64,000 nucleotides of DNA from positions 52,268-116,267 of the forward strand of contig NZ_OBEL01000009.1 in the NCBI RefSeq assembly GCF_900215605.1. Reading direction: 5' to 3'. A program made the position numbers and the translations under genes. The notes under the pieces were generated by a model, which had not been told where the DNA came from, ran no database searches, and worked only from the letters and a program-made list of their open reading frames with translations. Shown here piece after piece: positions 8,829 to 17,966 of the stretch (its first letter is position 1; every line of letters starts with the position of its first letter). This stretch comes from Cohaesibacter gelatinilyticus (GTDB lineage Bacteria; Pseudomonadota; Alphaproteobacteria; Rhizobiales; Cohaesibacteraceae).

Positions 8829-9084
8829 ATTTCCTTCAGACAAGTACAAAAGATATACAATATCTAATAGATGAGGGAATCTCCCTCTCCATTTTCATGG
8901 GTCCCAGCCAGGTTATTAACTACCCGGATGTTGAGAAACCTGACAGCACCACATGTCCTCTCGTGCTCTTTTCTTCTTCAACATCCCGGCGCTAGAATCC
9001 TAGCGGGATCGACAAAGCGATATGTGCCAAATTCTCCTGTTTTCAATTAAATTTCGACACAAATCATGCATTTGGAAATAAAAT

Positions 9085-9101
9085 TTGGCATTAAATGTCA
9101 A
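9085..9101. promoter_or_regulatory. Candidate Lrp/AsnC operator, copy 1
   Basis: TTGGCATTAAATGTCAA differs at one base from the perfect dyad at 25188-25204 upstream of mdeR. It lies in the control region between dctP2 and the Lrp-type gene. The two regulators have an identical LSPSPCLRR segment in their DNA-binding domains, so one recognition sequence for both is plausible. Confidence 0.6.
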
Positions 9102-9338
9102 AACAAAAAACGCTCTTTTATGTTGACCATCTCTGCATCCCGTACTGGTCGCCAGTGGATTGCACGTTATTGATGGGAGGGACGTCTGTCATTGGAATTG
9201 AAGGAATGCATGAAAACCATGCCATTGTGAACAAAGATTTTTATGTTTAGATTGACCGACCTCTCCCTTTGCTCACCTCGCCTCCATTATCTGATTATGA
9301 TAATGTTCAATGGTGTTCACTGGATGCGGAGAGTGCAA

Positions 9339-9797
9339 ATGGACGTCAAGGATCGCCAGATCATACGGGCTTTACAGGAAAACGGACGTCAAACCAATTC
9401 TGAGATCGCAGATCTAGTCAATTTGTCTCCCTCCCCCTGTTTACGCCGGATTCGCAATCTTGAGAAATCTGGCGCAATACGTGGTTATTCGGCAGATGCG
9501 GATCCAGTAATGTACGGGCTGTCGGAAACTGTCTTTGTCCGTATCAAACTGGAATGCCATAACAAGGATGGTGTGAAACAATTTGAGCAGAAAATTCAAA
9601 ATATCGATGAAATATTGGAATGCCACTTGTTAACCGGTCCGATGGACTATCAATTGAAGGTGGTGGTTCCAAACATGGTTTCTTATGAAAACTTTATTCG
9701 AAGGAGCCTGCACCCCATACCGGGTGTTGTAACCATCGATACCTGTTTTGTTTATGGCACGATCAAAAAGAAAGCAGCCTTTCCAGAACTTGGCTGA
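9339..9797 (+). CDS. Lrp/AsnC-family regulator, paralogue of MdeR
   Basis: This is a 152-residue Lrp/AsnC protein. The winged helix-turn-helix is at residues 1-60 (MDVKDRQIIRALQENGRQTN, LSPSPCLRRIRNLEKSGAI), and the ligand-sensing RAM domain at about 66-145 includes LLTGPMDYQLKVVVP. The start at 9339 is chosen because family members begin exactly at M-D-x-K-D; the longer frame from 9243 adds 32 unrelated residues. It resembles the regulator at 25215 along its whole length. It is divergent from the second TRAP operon and probably controls it, sensing an amino acid or related compound. A 17-bp site shared with mdeR lies 238 bases upstream. Confidence 0.93.
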   Translation: MDVKDRQIIRALQENGRQTNSEIADLVNLSPSPCLRRIRNLEKSGAIRGYSADADPVMYGLSETVFVRIKLECHNKDGVKQFEQKIQNIDEILECHLLTGPMDYQLKVVVPNMVSYENFIRRSLHPIPGVVTIDTCFVYGTIKKKAAFPELG

Positions 9798-9939
9798 TGC
9801 CATCAAAAGACAAGAAATCCACTCCAATCGGCGTCATGACCAGGCAATTAGCATTGAGTGAGCATGGGCTGCAGGACGAATGGTTCGGGGCAAGGAACGC
9901 TGCAAAGGATCGCACCCAATCCGTCGTTTATGCAACTGA

Positions 9940-10584
9940 TCAATTTACTCTGTGTTCTTGCATGTCTTTGGATCTATATTGCAAAAACTTGATTATCAGA
10001 TTTCGCTCTTTTTTCGACAAACCAGCTCTTGAAGCCATGGCTTTCACATTCGAGGTCCATTGGTTTGCAGTATATCGACCAGGGACACGACGCTCATGAC
10101 ATGCGGTGCATTTCATGCTGAAAAGCTTATCGGCACGCGCCCATATTGCTTCGGCATCGGTCGTTAACATGTTGCTTGCGACCCAGCCATCCAATGTTGC
10201 TCGATGCCAGACAAGGCCTGTTTCAGGATCGGTACTGGCTTCCTTCTCAACAATCGAAACCGCTGCTTTTTTCTTAATAGCCAGATCAAGGATCCGCCTT
10301 CCCTGTACTGCATATAGCACTCGCTTGGTACCATGCTGATACCAGCCTTCAATTCTGATCTTTGCTTTGGACCCTTGCTGTTTCAGCAAGATCAGCTTGG
10401 CTCCGACCGTCAACAAGCCGATTGCTTTTGCATTGGGCTGATTGGTTTTAAAAATGGCAATATCAGAAACCGGATAAACAACCTTTTCATCAAATGCTCT
10501 CGCCATGGCTACCCCACAGCCCACATATGCTAATGCGGTCAGGCAACAACAGACCAATCCCATAAAGGCAGCTTTGAGTTTCAT
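9940..10584 (-). CDS. Monohaem c-type cytochrome, stand-alone TorC C-terminal domain
   Basis: This 214-residue exported protein has a signal peptide (about residues 1-31), an SH3-like region with KIRIEGWYQHGTKRVLYAV, and one haem-binding CTACH near residue 165, followed by ANQWTSNVKAMASRAGL. The region aligns by eye with the last 200 residues of TorC at 14311 (KVRISGWRQKGADRIFYEL, STDPETGLVW versus KTDPETELVW, CTTCH, ANQW). It has none of the four N-terminal NapC/NirT haems. The ATG at 10584 follows GGAAG. It lies downstream of torA on the same strand but about 440 bases away, so it may have its own promoter. It may shuttle electrons to the reductase or compete with TorC in assembly or signalling; neither is proven. 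Confidence 0.85.
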   Translation of the reverse strand: MKLKAAFMGLVCCCLTALAYVGCGVAMARAFDEKVVYPVSDIAIFKTNQPNAKAIGLLTVGAKLILLKQQGSKAKIRIEGWYQHGTKRVLYAVQGRRILDLAIKKKAAVSIVEKEASTDPETGLVWHRATLDGWVASNMLTTDAEAIWARADKLFSMKCTACHERRVPGRYTANQWTSNVKAMASRAGLSKKERNLIIKFLQYRSKDMQEHRVN

Positions 10585-10784
10585 TCTTGCTTCCATGTGG
10601 TTGTTTGCAACAAGAAGATTGAACCAGTCGTGTCAGAATGCGCGATCCCCACCGCTCCCGACTTCGACCGGTTCACCTTTGTGGATCTTGTCAAAAATGG
10701 GAGGCCAAGTTTTCGATCTTGATAATGCGATGCTGGTACCAAGTGAAACATGCTACCTCAAACCATACCGATATCTTGCAGATT

Positions 10785-10799
10785 GACTGATAATCAGTC
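10785..10799. promoter_or_regulatory. 15-bp palindrome upstream of TorC-like cytochrome
   Basis: GACTGAT, A, ATCAGTC is a perfect dyad in the spacer upstream of the cytochrome gene on the minus strand. It could be a binding site for a dimeric regulator. The regulator is not known and none is encoded next to it. Confidence 0.3.
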
Positions 10800-10930
10800 G
10801 CATTACCCACGATCAATATGGTCTCTGGACGTCGTATCGCGCCTTGAACTCGTCAGCGACCGAAACCCACCTACTCTTTTTTGCAATCAGATTCAGAACA
10901 AGCCGTCTGCCTTGCTTTCGTTCTATCCAT

Positions 10931-10954
10931 GAAGAGGGGGCGTGCCCCCTCTTC
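10931..10954 (-). terminator. Stem-loop after torA
   Basis: GAAGAGGGGG, loop CGTG, CCCCCTCTTC is a perfect 10-bp stem about 70 bases downstream of the torA stop. There is no T-run on the minus strand, so it could act as a transcript-stabilising end or a factor-assisted terminator. Confidence 0.55.
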
Positions 10955-11022
10955 TTCTTCTAAAATTTGTTGGTTATGGCGACAGGGATCTGCTGCCATA
11001 ACCTTGTCGTGGAGAACCTGTA

Positions 11023-13470
11023 TCAACCATTAACCGGAGTATTGAAGACCGTCACAGCTGGCACATCACCCTTAAACTTCTCGACATCAGCAATCGCAGT
11101 ATGCCCACAATTGCCCTGCGCCAGTTTGGAGGTGCTGCGATTATCGGTCAGATTGTTGATGTCTCCATAGGAGCACAATTTTCCCATAGGAGTTTTGACC
11201 GGATCATACCATGCACCTTCACAGACCCGGATCACACCTTTTCGGATGTCATCTGTGACTACAGCACCTGCAAGGCATTGTCCTCGGTCGTTAAAGACTC
11301 GAACCACATCTCCATCAACGATGTCACGCGCCTTCGCATCTGCTGGATTGATCAGGCATGGTTCACGATCTGCGACAGTGTATTTTTCGCGCAGTTTGGT
11401 GCCACACAATTGACTGTGCAGACGATGTTTCGGATGGCTTGTCGTTACGTGAAGTGGGAATTTGGCATCGGGGCCATCAAGGCGTTCAAATGGTTCCATC
11501 CACATTGGATGTGGGGGACAATCATCGTAACCCATTTTCTCGATGTTGCGAGAATAGATTTCTATCAATCCAGATGGCGTCCCCAAAGGCTCCAATAATG
11601 GATCTTCGCGGAAGTCTCCATATCTGACATAATTTTTACCTTCATCAGTGATGGGGTAAAGAACATGGCCTTTTTCCCAGAAGGCATCGAAATCAGGCAT
11701 ATCAATGCCGGAGGAGTCCGCCTGATCATAAGCAGTTTTGTAAAACTGCCGGATCCATGCCATTTCATCTTTGCCTTCATCGAAGAATTCTCGACTGCCT
11801 AAGCGTTCGGAAATCTCTGCAAAGATATCAAAGTCATTGCGTGCCTCATACATTGGCTCGACGACTTTCTTCATGGCAATGATCGCATTGGCCGAATAGT
11901 CGCCATACATGGAAATATCGTTACGCTCATAGGTAGTTGTTGCTGGCAGCACAATATCTGCATGACGCGCTGTTGCAGTCCATTGGAAATCGTTGACGAT
12001 AAAGGTCTCGACTTTTTCCCAAGCTTTCAGCATACCGTTTCGATCCTGGTGATGCATGAATGGATTGCCGCCGGACCAATAAACCAAACGAACATCCGGG
12101 AATATCTGCCTCTTGCCATTAAAATCAAATTCGCCGCCTGGATTTTCAAGCGCTTCGACCAGTCGGGACACCGGCAACGCAGTGGCAGCTTTGGATGGTT
12201 TTGAGGATGCCCATTTGCTCTCTTGTCTGCCACCATCAGAAATACCGGAAACTTTCGGGCCTGACGCCGATGGGGAACCGCCATTTGCATAGTGATAGGA
12301 CAAACCAAAACCGCCGCCGGGCAAACCAATCTGGCCCAGCATGCAAGCCAATGTTACCAACATCCAGTGGGCTTGTTCACCATGATGCATGCGTTGCATG
12401 GACCAACCGGAAGACAGCATCGTGCGATTTTCTTTGAAATCACGGGCGAGCTGCTTGATGAGCTTGGCTTCGATGCCGCAGATTTCAGAGGCCCATTCTG
12501 CCGACTTTGGCTGACCATCTGTCTCACCCATTAGATAAGGCAGGAATTTGTCAAAACCCGTTGTATAATTTTCAAGGAAATCGGTATCCGACAGGCCTTC
12601 CGATTGCAGTGTATGAGCCATTCCAAGCATCATGGCTACATCGGTCTGAGGTTTGGGCGAAATCAGTTCGGCATCAAAATATTTGCATGTATCCGTTTTG
12701 ATTGGATCAATGCAAATAACTCTCTTACCGGTTTTCTTGAAATCCTCCATACCTTTATAGCCACCATGGTCTGGAATAACCCAACCAATCTGATTGGTGA
12801 CATAGGGATCGGCTCCCCAGATAACCAGAATATCGGTATTCTCGACAACAACTGGCCATGCCGTTTGTTGCTCATATACTTCCAATGTTCCCATCACATG
12901 GGGCATGATCACCTGGGAGGCAGCCGTGGAGTAATCGCCAATATGACTTACAAAACCACCTGATCCATTGAGCATGCGACGTCCCAATGTTCTGGCATTA
13001 TGCAATTTACCAGGACTGAACCAGCCATATGAACCACCAAACAAACCTTCTGGTCCATGTTCTTTCTGGACACGTTTGATTTCATTTGCCACCAAATCAA
13101 GCGCCTTGTCCCAGCTAACGCGGACAAAGTCGTCCATTCCTCGGGTTTCCGGGGATGCTCCCGGACCACCTTCAAGATAAGCGCGCCGAACCATAGGATA
13201 TTTGATCCTGGTCGGGGAATAGACCGAATCCATGACACCTTCCAGTTGTGAGCTTGGATATGGATCGTGCTCCCACCCTCGAACAGAGGTCCAGCGACCA
13301 TCTTTTACAGTCGCGCGGAAAGCACCCCAGTGAGAACCGGTCAGTACCTCACCATTTGCCGCTCTGGCGACACCAGAGCCGAGAAGCGAAGGTCCAAACA
13401 GCGCACCTAAGCTAGCGACTGCTGTTGTGCCGAGGAATGATCTGCGGGATAAACCGTTTGTTTTAGCCAT
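11023..13470 (-). CDS. torA: Periplasmic TMAO/DMSO reductase, molybdopterin catalytic subunit
   Basis: This 815-residue enzyme reduces trimethylamine N-oxide or dimethyl sulfoxide as a respiratory electron acceptor. The Tat signal LSRRSFLG is at residues 7-14. There is no iron-sulfur CxxC cluster motif at the N-terminus, as expected for the TorA/DorA/BisC group. The IGDYSTAAS segment carries the probable molybdenum-ligand serine (Ser181 of the precursor), and EVYEQQTAWPVVVENTD is strongly family-like. A Y-G-W triad (residues 148-150) resembles the active site of DMSO reductases, so DMSO may be a substrate as well as TMAO. The second of two adjacent ATGs (13470) is used because AGGAGG lies six bases ahead of it. 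It is co-transcribed after torC and torD. Confidence 0.95.
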   Translation of the reverse strand: MAKTNGLSRRSFLGTTAVASLGALFGPSLLGSGVARAANGEVLTGSHWGAFRATVKDGRWTSVRGWEHDPYPSSQLEGVMDSVYSPTRIKYPMVRRAYLEGGPGASPETRGMDDFVRVSWDKALDLVANEIKRVQKEHGPEGLFGGSYGWFSPGKLHNARTLGRRMLNGSGGFVSHIGDYSTAASQVIMPHVMGTLEVYEQQTAWPVVVENTDILVIWGADPYVTNQIGWVIPDHGGYKGMEDFKKTGKRVICIDPIKTDTCKYFDAELISPKPQTDVAMMLGMAHTLQSEGLSDTDFLENYTTGFDKFLPYLMGETDGQPKSAEWASEICGIEAKLIKQLARDFKENRTMLSSGWSMQRMHHGEQAHWMLVTLACMLGQIGLPGGGFGLSYHYANGGSPSASGPKVSGISDGGRQESKWASSKPSKAATALPVSRLVEALENPGGEFDFNGKRQIFPDVRLVYWSGGNPFMHHQDRNGMLKAWEKVETFIVNDFQWTATARHADIVLPATTTYERNDISMYGDYSANAIIAMKKVVEPMYEARNDFDIFAEISERLGSREFFDEGKDEMAWIRQFYKTAYDQADSSGIDMPDFDAFWEKGHVLYPITDEGKNYVRYGDFREDPLLEPLGTPSGLIEIYSRNIEKMGYDDCPPHPMWMEPFERLDGPDAKFPLHVTTSHPKHRLHSQLCGTKLREKYTVADREPCLINPADAKARDIVDGDVVRVFNDRGQCLAGAVVTDDIRKGVIRVCEGAWYDPVKTPMGKLCSYGDINNLTDNRSTSKLAQGNCGHTAIADVEKFKGDVPAVTVFNTPVNG

Positions 13471-13580
13471 CATAGTCCTCCTTGGTTTCCTTTTGGTTTG
13501 ATCAGTTACACTGATCGTTCGGTACCCGGAAAACATATTTTCCGAGTGAGGATTGGGGTTGATCTAGTCCGTTCCAAGGC

Positions 13581-14195
13581 TCAGGCAGCCTCGGAGAATT
13601 GGTTTAGGTCCAGTTCGACAAAACCAGCAACTGCTCCTGCCAAAGCTGCATAAAAGCCATGCCGATCGGATCGCGCACATCTGGTGGCAAACTCACCTAT
13701 CCAACCTTTGAGCCGAGCCTCCAGGAAAGCTTCAAAATGCTTTGGCTGGTCCTGCCTTGCGGCCAATATGGACGCAACTTCAAGCTCAATGGAAATATGA
13801 TCAGGTGGCTCAGGAAAATCTTGAACTATATGCATGTCCAATTGTTCCAATTCACGCTGCATTGCGCTGAACGGTTCCTGACAAAGCCGTCCCTCAGAGC
13901 TTCCATAGGCACTCTCATAGGGTGGAACACTGTTCCGACCTCCAACCCCAAGAAACAGAAATGCATAGACCGCTGCCAATTCTCTTTCTGTTTCTTTCGG
14001 ATTTTCAGCCATCAAGGAAATGGCGTCGATCATGGGACGCATGAGTGGCATTTTTGCCAGTTTCAAGACGCCTTCATTGATCAGATTTGCAAGATTTTCT
14101 ATATTTTCTACGGTTAATTCCCGGGCAAACAGTTCGGAAAAAAGAAGATAGATTTCCGACTTTTCTGAAGCGGTTGGGACTGGGATTTTTTCCAT
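13581..14195 (-). CDS. torD: TorD-family chaperone for the molybdoreductase
   Basis: This 204-residue, all-helical protein of the TorD/DmsD family has the family signature EPPDHISIELEVASILA near residue 135, preceded by PPYESAYGSSEGRLCQEP near residue 97. TorD proteins bind the Tat signal of TorA in the cytoplasm and hold it ready for cofactor insertion before export. It lies between torC and torA, the dorCDA-like order known from photosynthetic and marine alphaproteobacteria rather than the torCAD order of enterobacteria. The 115-base gap from torC holds nothing recognisable. Confidence 0.93.
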   Translation of the reverse strand: MEKIPVPTASEKSEIYLLFSELFARELTVENIENLANLINEGVLKLAKMPLMRPMIDAISLMAENPKETERELAAVYAFLFLGVGGRNSVPPYESAYGSSEGRLCQEPFSAMQRELEQLDMHIVQDFPEPPDHISIELEVASILAARQDQPKHFEAFLEARLKGWIGEFATRCARSDRHGFYAALAGAVAGFVELDLNQFSEAA

Positions 14196-14310
14196 AACGA
14201 TGGTTCTCAGCGTGTATGAACATCGTGGCGAGCTCTTGACGGATCATGTCGCGACGTTCGATTGAATCCAGTTGTTGTAAGTGCCGTGATCGTTGGATCG
14301 CGGAAGACCG

Positions 14311-15492
14311 TCAATGATGTCCGTTTCCACCGGTATCCGAGGCATGCAGCTGGAGATATTTTTGAACGAACCGATATTCCTGCTTGTTGAGGGAAATGAA
14401 ACGCTTCATGGACTTCATGACACCAATCCACTGGTTGGCCAGATAGTGATCTGCGGCTGGTTTGCCGTGACAGGTGGTACAGGAAGCGGTATACATTTCT
14501 TCAGCCAGTCCCCACAATTCTTCACGATCAGCAAGAAGCTTTTCCGCTTTGACCCAGGCATCGAGACTGACCGGTATCCAAACCAGCTCCGTTTCCGGAT
14601 CAGTTTTTTCCTCACCCAATTTGACTTGTTCAAGCGCTTTGGGTGACAAGGTAGCGGTGAAGATTCGATGGCTCATCAATTCATAGAATATGCGATCGGC
14701 TCCTTTTTGCCGCCAGCCGGAAATACGCACTTTGCGAGCATCACCACTTGTTTCCAGCACCTCAAGTTTGGTCGCTGAAATCAGGAGGCCATCACCACGA
14801 CCTTGGTCAATTTTGTCCCTATCGAGCCAAAACGGCATCTCGGTCAAAGTAAAAAGCTCACTTGCTTTGGCACCGTCATCCTTCGCCTTTGCTTCTAGCT
14901 CTTCAAAGACCAGCTTGTAGCCGCTCGACATGTCTGGCATTTTGTGCGCGATGCCTTTGTGGCAGGAAATACAGGTATCGCCACGTTCTTTGGCCGCCTT
15001 CATCTGTTTGGCAGCCTTTTCATGCTGCTTATCAAAGGCCATGGCATCATAGGAATGACAGTTTCTGCATTCGCGACTGTTATTGCTTTCCATCTCGGCC
15101 CAGACATTTTTTGCAAGATGCAGTCGTTTGACTTCAAATTTCTCAGGCGTGTCTATGCTTGGGTCGATAAACTTGTAATAAAGTTCTTTGGTGGCGCGTA
15201 TCTTGCGAACAACTTTATGCTGCCATTCTCTAGGAACATGGCAGTCAGAACATATTGCTCGAACTCCGGACGGGTTGGAATAATGCGGGGTCTTGATATA
15301 TTCCTGATAAACGGTATCTTCCATCTCATGACAGGAAATGCAGAATCCCAAACTGTTTGTCTTTTCCATGGCGGTATGAAATCCACCCCAGAAAATGACG
15401 CCAGCAACTCCACCTGCAACGAGCAGTATGCCCGTTCCCCAGGTTGAACTGGGTTTACGAAACCAGTTCCAGATTGATTTTAGCGGTCCCAT
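14311..15492 (-). CDS. torC: Pentahaem c-type cytochrome TorC (NapC/NirT family)
   Basis: This membrane-anchored cytochrome takes electrons from the quinol pool and passes them to the periplasmic TorA. The 393 residues have one N-terminal membrane helix (about 18-38) and five CxxCH haem sites: CISCH, CSDCH, CRNCH and CISCH in the NapC/NirT part (to about residue 180), then CTTCH near residue 339 in the extra C-terminal domain. It is the first gene of the operon, with GGGAAAAATCA ahead of the ATG. No torR/torS/torT-type sensor genes are seen nearby, so the regulator must lie elsewhere. Confidence 0.95.
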   Translation of the reverse strand: MGPLKSIWNWFRKPSSTWGTGILLVAGGVAGVIFWGGFHTAMEKTNSLGFCISCHEMEDTVYQEYIKTPHYSNPSGVRAICSDCHVPREWQHKVVRKIRATKELYYKFIDPSIDTPEKFEVKRLHLAKNVWAEMESNNSRECRNCHSYDAMAFDKQHEKAAKQMKAAKERGDTCISCHKGIAHKMPDMSSGYKLVFEELEAKAKDDGAKASELFTLTEMPFWLDRDKIDQGRGDGLLISATKLEVLETSGDARKVRISGWRQKGADRIFYELMSHRIFTATLSPKALEQVKLGEEKTDPETELVWIPVSLDAWVKAEKLLADREELWGLAEEMYTASCTTCHGKPAADHYLANQWIGVMKSMKRFISLNKQEYRFVQKYLQLHASDTGGNGHH

Positions 15493-16205
15493 TGATTTTT
15501 CCCGAAGCCCATTGGTGGGATCTTGTTAGTCTTGCTATTTGATATTGCGAGAGATTAGGTCAGGACGTGCTTTTGGCTATAAGTATAATTCCATCGCAGG
15601 CATGACTATACTTAATTTGGCCGTCTATCTTTCGCTTTAGATGTTCATCCAATTATTAGATATTATGTTTTGTCTAATAATTTTGGGTTTTACCTAGATG
15701 TAACAAAGCAATGGGTATGGATGCTGGGTTATTGCCGGTTTTTTATTATTGATGATTTCTTTGATTTTCCAACACATGACATTATTTCCTTATTTATGTC
15801 GCTTATTATTATGTCAGAATTTCATTGGCAGGTGCTTGCTAATTGCGTAATTCGGAAGCGCTATATTAGCAGAAGATGCCAAATCAAAATAAAAATTGAA
15901 TATAAAGAAAATATGTCGCAGTAAAATTACTTATTATAGAAGTAATAAATCGATATAATAATTTTTAATATATTTCTCGATCGTCGATATATCTGCATTT
16001 GCAGATCGCGAAAACGACCAGGCATTCGTAAACCAAATAGCCGTCTGGCGTTGGCCTATAATCAGGATGAAGGTCGATGCGAAAGGGTAAATTGATTTTT
16101 GGGAAGGGACCAAAGAGGTAATATTATATGAAAAACATGCTCATTGATTACCGGTCTGCGGCCAATCGGCAGCAGACCGGTTCTTTTGTGAGCGTTTAAC
16201 CTTGG
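15493..16205. other. 710-bp AT-rich non-coding region upstream of torC
   Basis: No credible gene is present; a possible 84-codon frame at 15670-15924 lacks a ribosome site and any family pattern. The region is much richer in A and T than its neighbours. It contains a small dyad ATCTGC-ATTT-GCAGAT at 15991-16006 and the hairpin at 16150-16181. The torC promoter should lie in the part nearest 15493. Confidence 0.55.
16150..16181. terminator. Terminator hairpin after the 2-oxoacid dehydrogenase operon
   Basis: ACCGGTCTGC and GCAGACCGGT form a perfect 10-bp stem around a 12-base loop, 24 bases past the lpd stop on the minus strand. The T-rich tail (TTCTTTT) is on the plus-strand side, so it may terminate transcripts in either direction. 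Confidence 0.6.
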
Positions 16206-17954
16206 TCACAAATCCGTAATTGTGCCTTCAAAGACTTCTGCGGCGAGGCCGACGGATTCCGAGAGAGTCGGGTGAGGATGAATTGTCAGTGCAATATCCT
16301 CTGCATCGGCTCCCAACTCGATTGCCAAGGCAACCTCTGCAATCAGATCTCCAGCATTCTGCCCTACAATTCCTGCACCAAGAATCCGTTTGGTTTTTGG
16401 GTCAAAGAGCAACTTTGTCAGCCCATCGTCACGGCCCATTGCGAGAGAACGGCCAGACGCCATCCAGGGAAACACAGCTTTCTTGACAATGATCCCTTGC
16501 TCTTTTGCTTCATTTTCCGTCAAACCGACCCAAGCAACTTCAGGATCGGTATAGGCAACTGAGGGTATCACTGCAGCATCAAAGGCTGCCTTATGGCCTG
16601 CTATGACCTCCGCAGCAATATGTGCCTCATGAACAGCCTTATGGGCAAGCATTGGCTGCCCGACAACATCACCAATGGCTAAAATATGCGGAATATTTGT
16701 TCGCATCTGCCTGTCAACCTTGATAAACCCACGCTCATCAACAGCAACTCCAGCAGTTTCAGCTGCTATTTTTTTGCCATTTGGCGCGCGCCCGACGGCG
16801 ACCAGAATCTTGTCATAGGCCTCCCTACGGGTTTCCTCGCCTTTTTTGAAGGTTACGATAAGACCATCTGCAGCTGCCTCAACCGCAGTTACCTGCGTTT
16901 GGAGCATGATTTCCTTGAAACGGGAGGAAGCCCGTTTCATCAAGGGAGCAATCACATCCTTGTCCGCTCCTGGAATGATTTGTGGCATCATTTCTACAAC
17001 GGAAACTTGTGAACCAAAACGCTGATACACTTGCCCCAGCTCCATTCCGATAATTCCGCCACCCAGAACCAGCAAACGCTTTGGAATATCCTCCAGCTCC
17101 AAAGCGCCTGTACTATCAATCACACGTGGGTCTTCTGGAATGAACGGCAATTTAACAGGAGAGGAACCGACAGCAATAATCGCATTTTGGAATGATACAG
17201 TCTTCTTTCCTTCAGCAGTTGAAACAACAAACTGATTGGGACCGCCAAAGGTACCAAATCCCTGAATAGTCGTGACCTTACGCTTTCTGGCGAGACCTTT
17301 CAGGCCCCCGGTCAAGCGAGAAACCACACTTTTTTTCCAATCTCGAACCTTATCGAGATTAAAACTCGGTGTGCCATAGTCTACACCATGCGCCGAAACC
17401 TCTTCTGCCTCATCCATAACCTTTGCGATATGCAGCAATGCTTTGGAGGGAATACAGCCGACATTGAGACAAACGCCGCCCAAAGTGTCACCATTGTCGA
17501 TCAAAATGACTGATTGCCCCAGATCCGCAGCACGAAATGCTGCACTATAGCCACCGGGACCAGCTCCCACGACAACCGTATCAGCATGGAGGTCACTCCG
17601 AGGCAAATCCGCCATTTTCTCGGATGGAACAGTGCCAACCGGATCAGAAGCAATATTTGGTTCTACCCCTTGAGAGAGCAAGGATGCTTCTTGCGTAGCA
17701 GCTTCATTTTCCGTTGGCTTTGCTGCCTCAAGCATCATGATCGCAGAGCCCTTGCTCACAAGGTCTCCCTCTGCAACCAAAATTTCGGTAACTTTGCCCG
17801 CAATTGGTGCCGGGACTTCCAAAGTTGCCTTATCGCTTTCTAGCATCAAAAGAGGTTCATCAATCTCAACGACGTCACCCTGTGAGACATTGAGCTCAAT
17901 GACAGGGACATTAGAAAAATCGCCAATATCCGGAATCTCAACCTTAACTGTCAT
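16206..17954 (-). CDS. lpd: Dihydrolipoamide dehydrogenase (E3) with N-terminal lipoyl domain
   Basis: This 582-residue E3 re-oxidises the lipoyl arms of the complex, passing electrons through FAD to NAD. A lipoyl domain occupies residues 1-75 with the modified lysine in ESDKATLEVP. An A/E/P-rich linker leads to the flavoprotein part from about residue 125, with the FAD motif VVGAGPGGYSAA, the redox pair in GGVCLNVGCIPSK and the C-terminal catalytic HPHPTLSE. The ATG at 17954 is used because GGAGG sits five bases before it. The gene follows the E2 gene by 12 bases. E3 with its own lipoyl domain is a known variant. Together with the adjacent E1/E2 it forms a self-contained complex. Confidence 0.95.
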   Translation of the reverse strand: MTVKVEIPDIGDFSNVPVIELNVSQGDVVEIDEPLLMLESDKATLEVPAPIAGKVTEILVAEGDLVSKGSAIMMLEAAKPTENEAATQEASLLSQGVEPNIASDPVGTVPSEKMADLPRSDLHADTVVVGAGPGGYSAAFRAADLGQSVILIDNGDTLGGVCLNVGCIPSKALLHIAKVMDEAEEVSAHGVDYGTPSFNLDKVRDWKKSVVSRLTGGLKGLARKRKVTTIQGFGTFGGPNQFVVSTAEGKKTVSFQNAIIAVGSSPVKLPFIPEDPRVIDSTGALELEDIPKRLLVLGGGIIGMELGQVYQRFGSQVSVVEMMPQIIPGADKDVIAPLMKRASSRFKEIMLQTQVTAVEAAADGLIVTFKKGEETRREAYDKILVAVGRAPNGKKIAAETAGVAVDERGFIKVDRQMRTNIPHILAIGDVVGQPMLAHKAVHEAHIAAEVIAGHKAAFDAAVIPSVAYTDPEVAWVGLTENEAKEQGIIVKKAVFPWMASGRSLAMGRDDGLTKLLFDPKTKRILGAGIVGQNAGDLIAEVALAIELGADAEDIALTIHPHPTLSESVGLAAEVFEGTITDL

Positions 17955-17966
17955 GGTTTCCTCCAA

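Larger units (their letters stand above)
8740..9338. other. 600-bp divergent control region between dctP2 and lrp gene
   Basis: No credible gene is visible here. The region holds three dyads: TTGCTTG-AAA-CAAGCAA at 8812-8828, an interrupted hairpin at 8983-9009 (ATCCC/GGGAT around GCTAG/CTAGC), and the Lrp-type 17-mer at 9085-9101. It is the probable promoter area for both flanking transcripts. Confidence 0.6.
10585..11022. other. 440-bp spacer between torA and cytochrome gene
   Basis: No supportable gene is present. It contains a stem-loop after torA (10931-10954) and a perfect 7-1-7 dyad GACTGAT-A-ATCAGTC at 10785-10799, about 200 bases upstream of the cytochrome start. A separate promoter for the cytochrome gene could lie here. 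Confidence 0.5.

Noticed and set aside
15493..15700. Possible FNR/ANR box upstream of torC
   Set aside because: Only a half site (TTGAT) was found; no matching ATCAA at the right distance.
15670..15924. 84-codon frame in the AT-rich region upstream of torC
   Set aside because: There is no ribosome site and no recognisable pattern, and low-GC DNA readily gives such hydrophobic frames.
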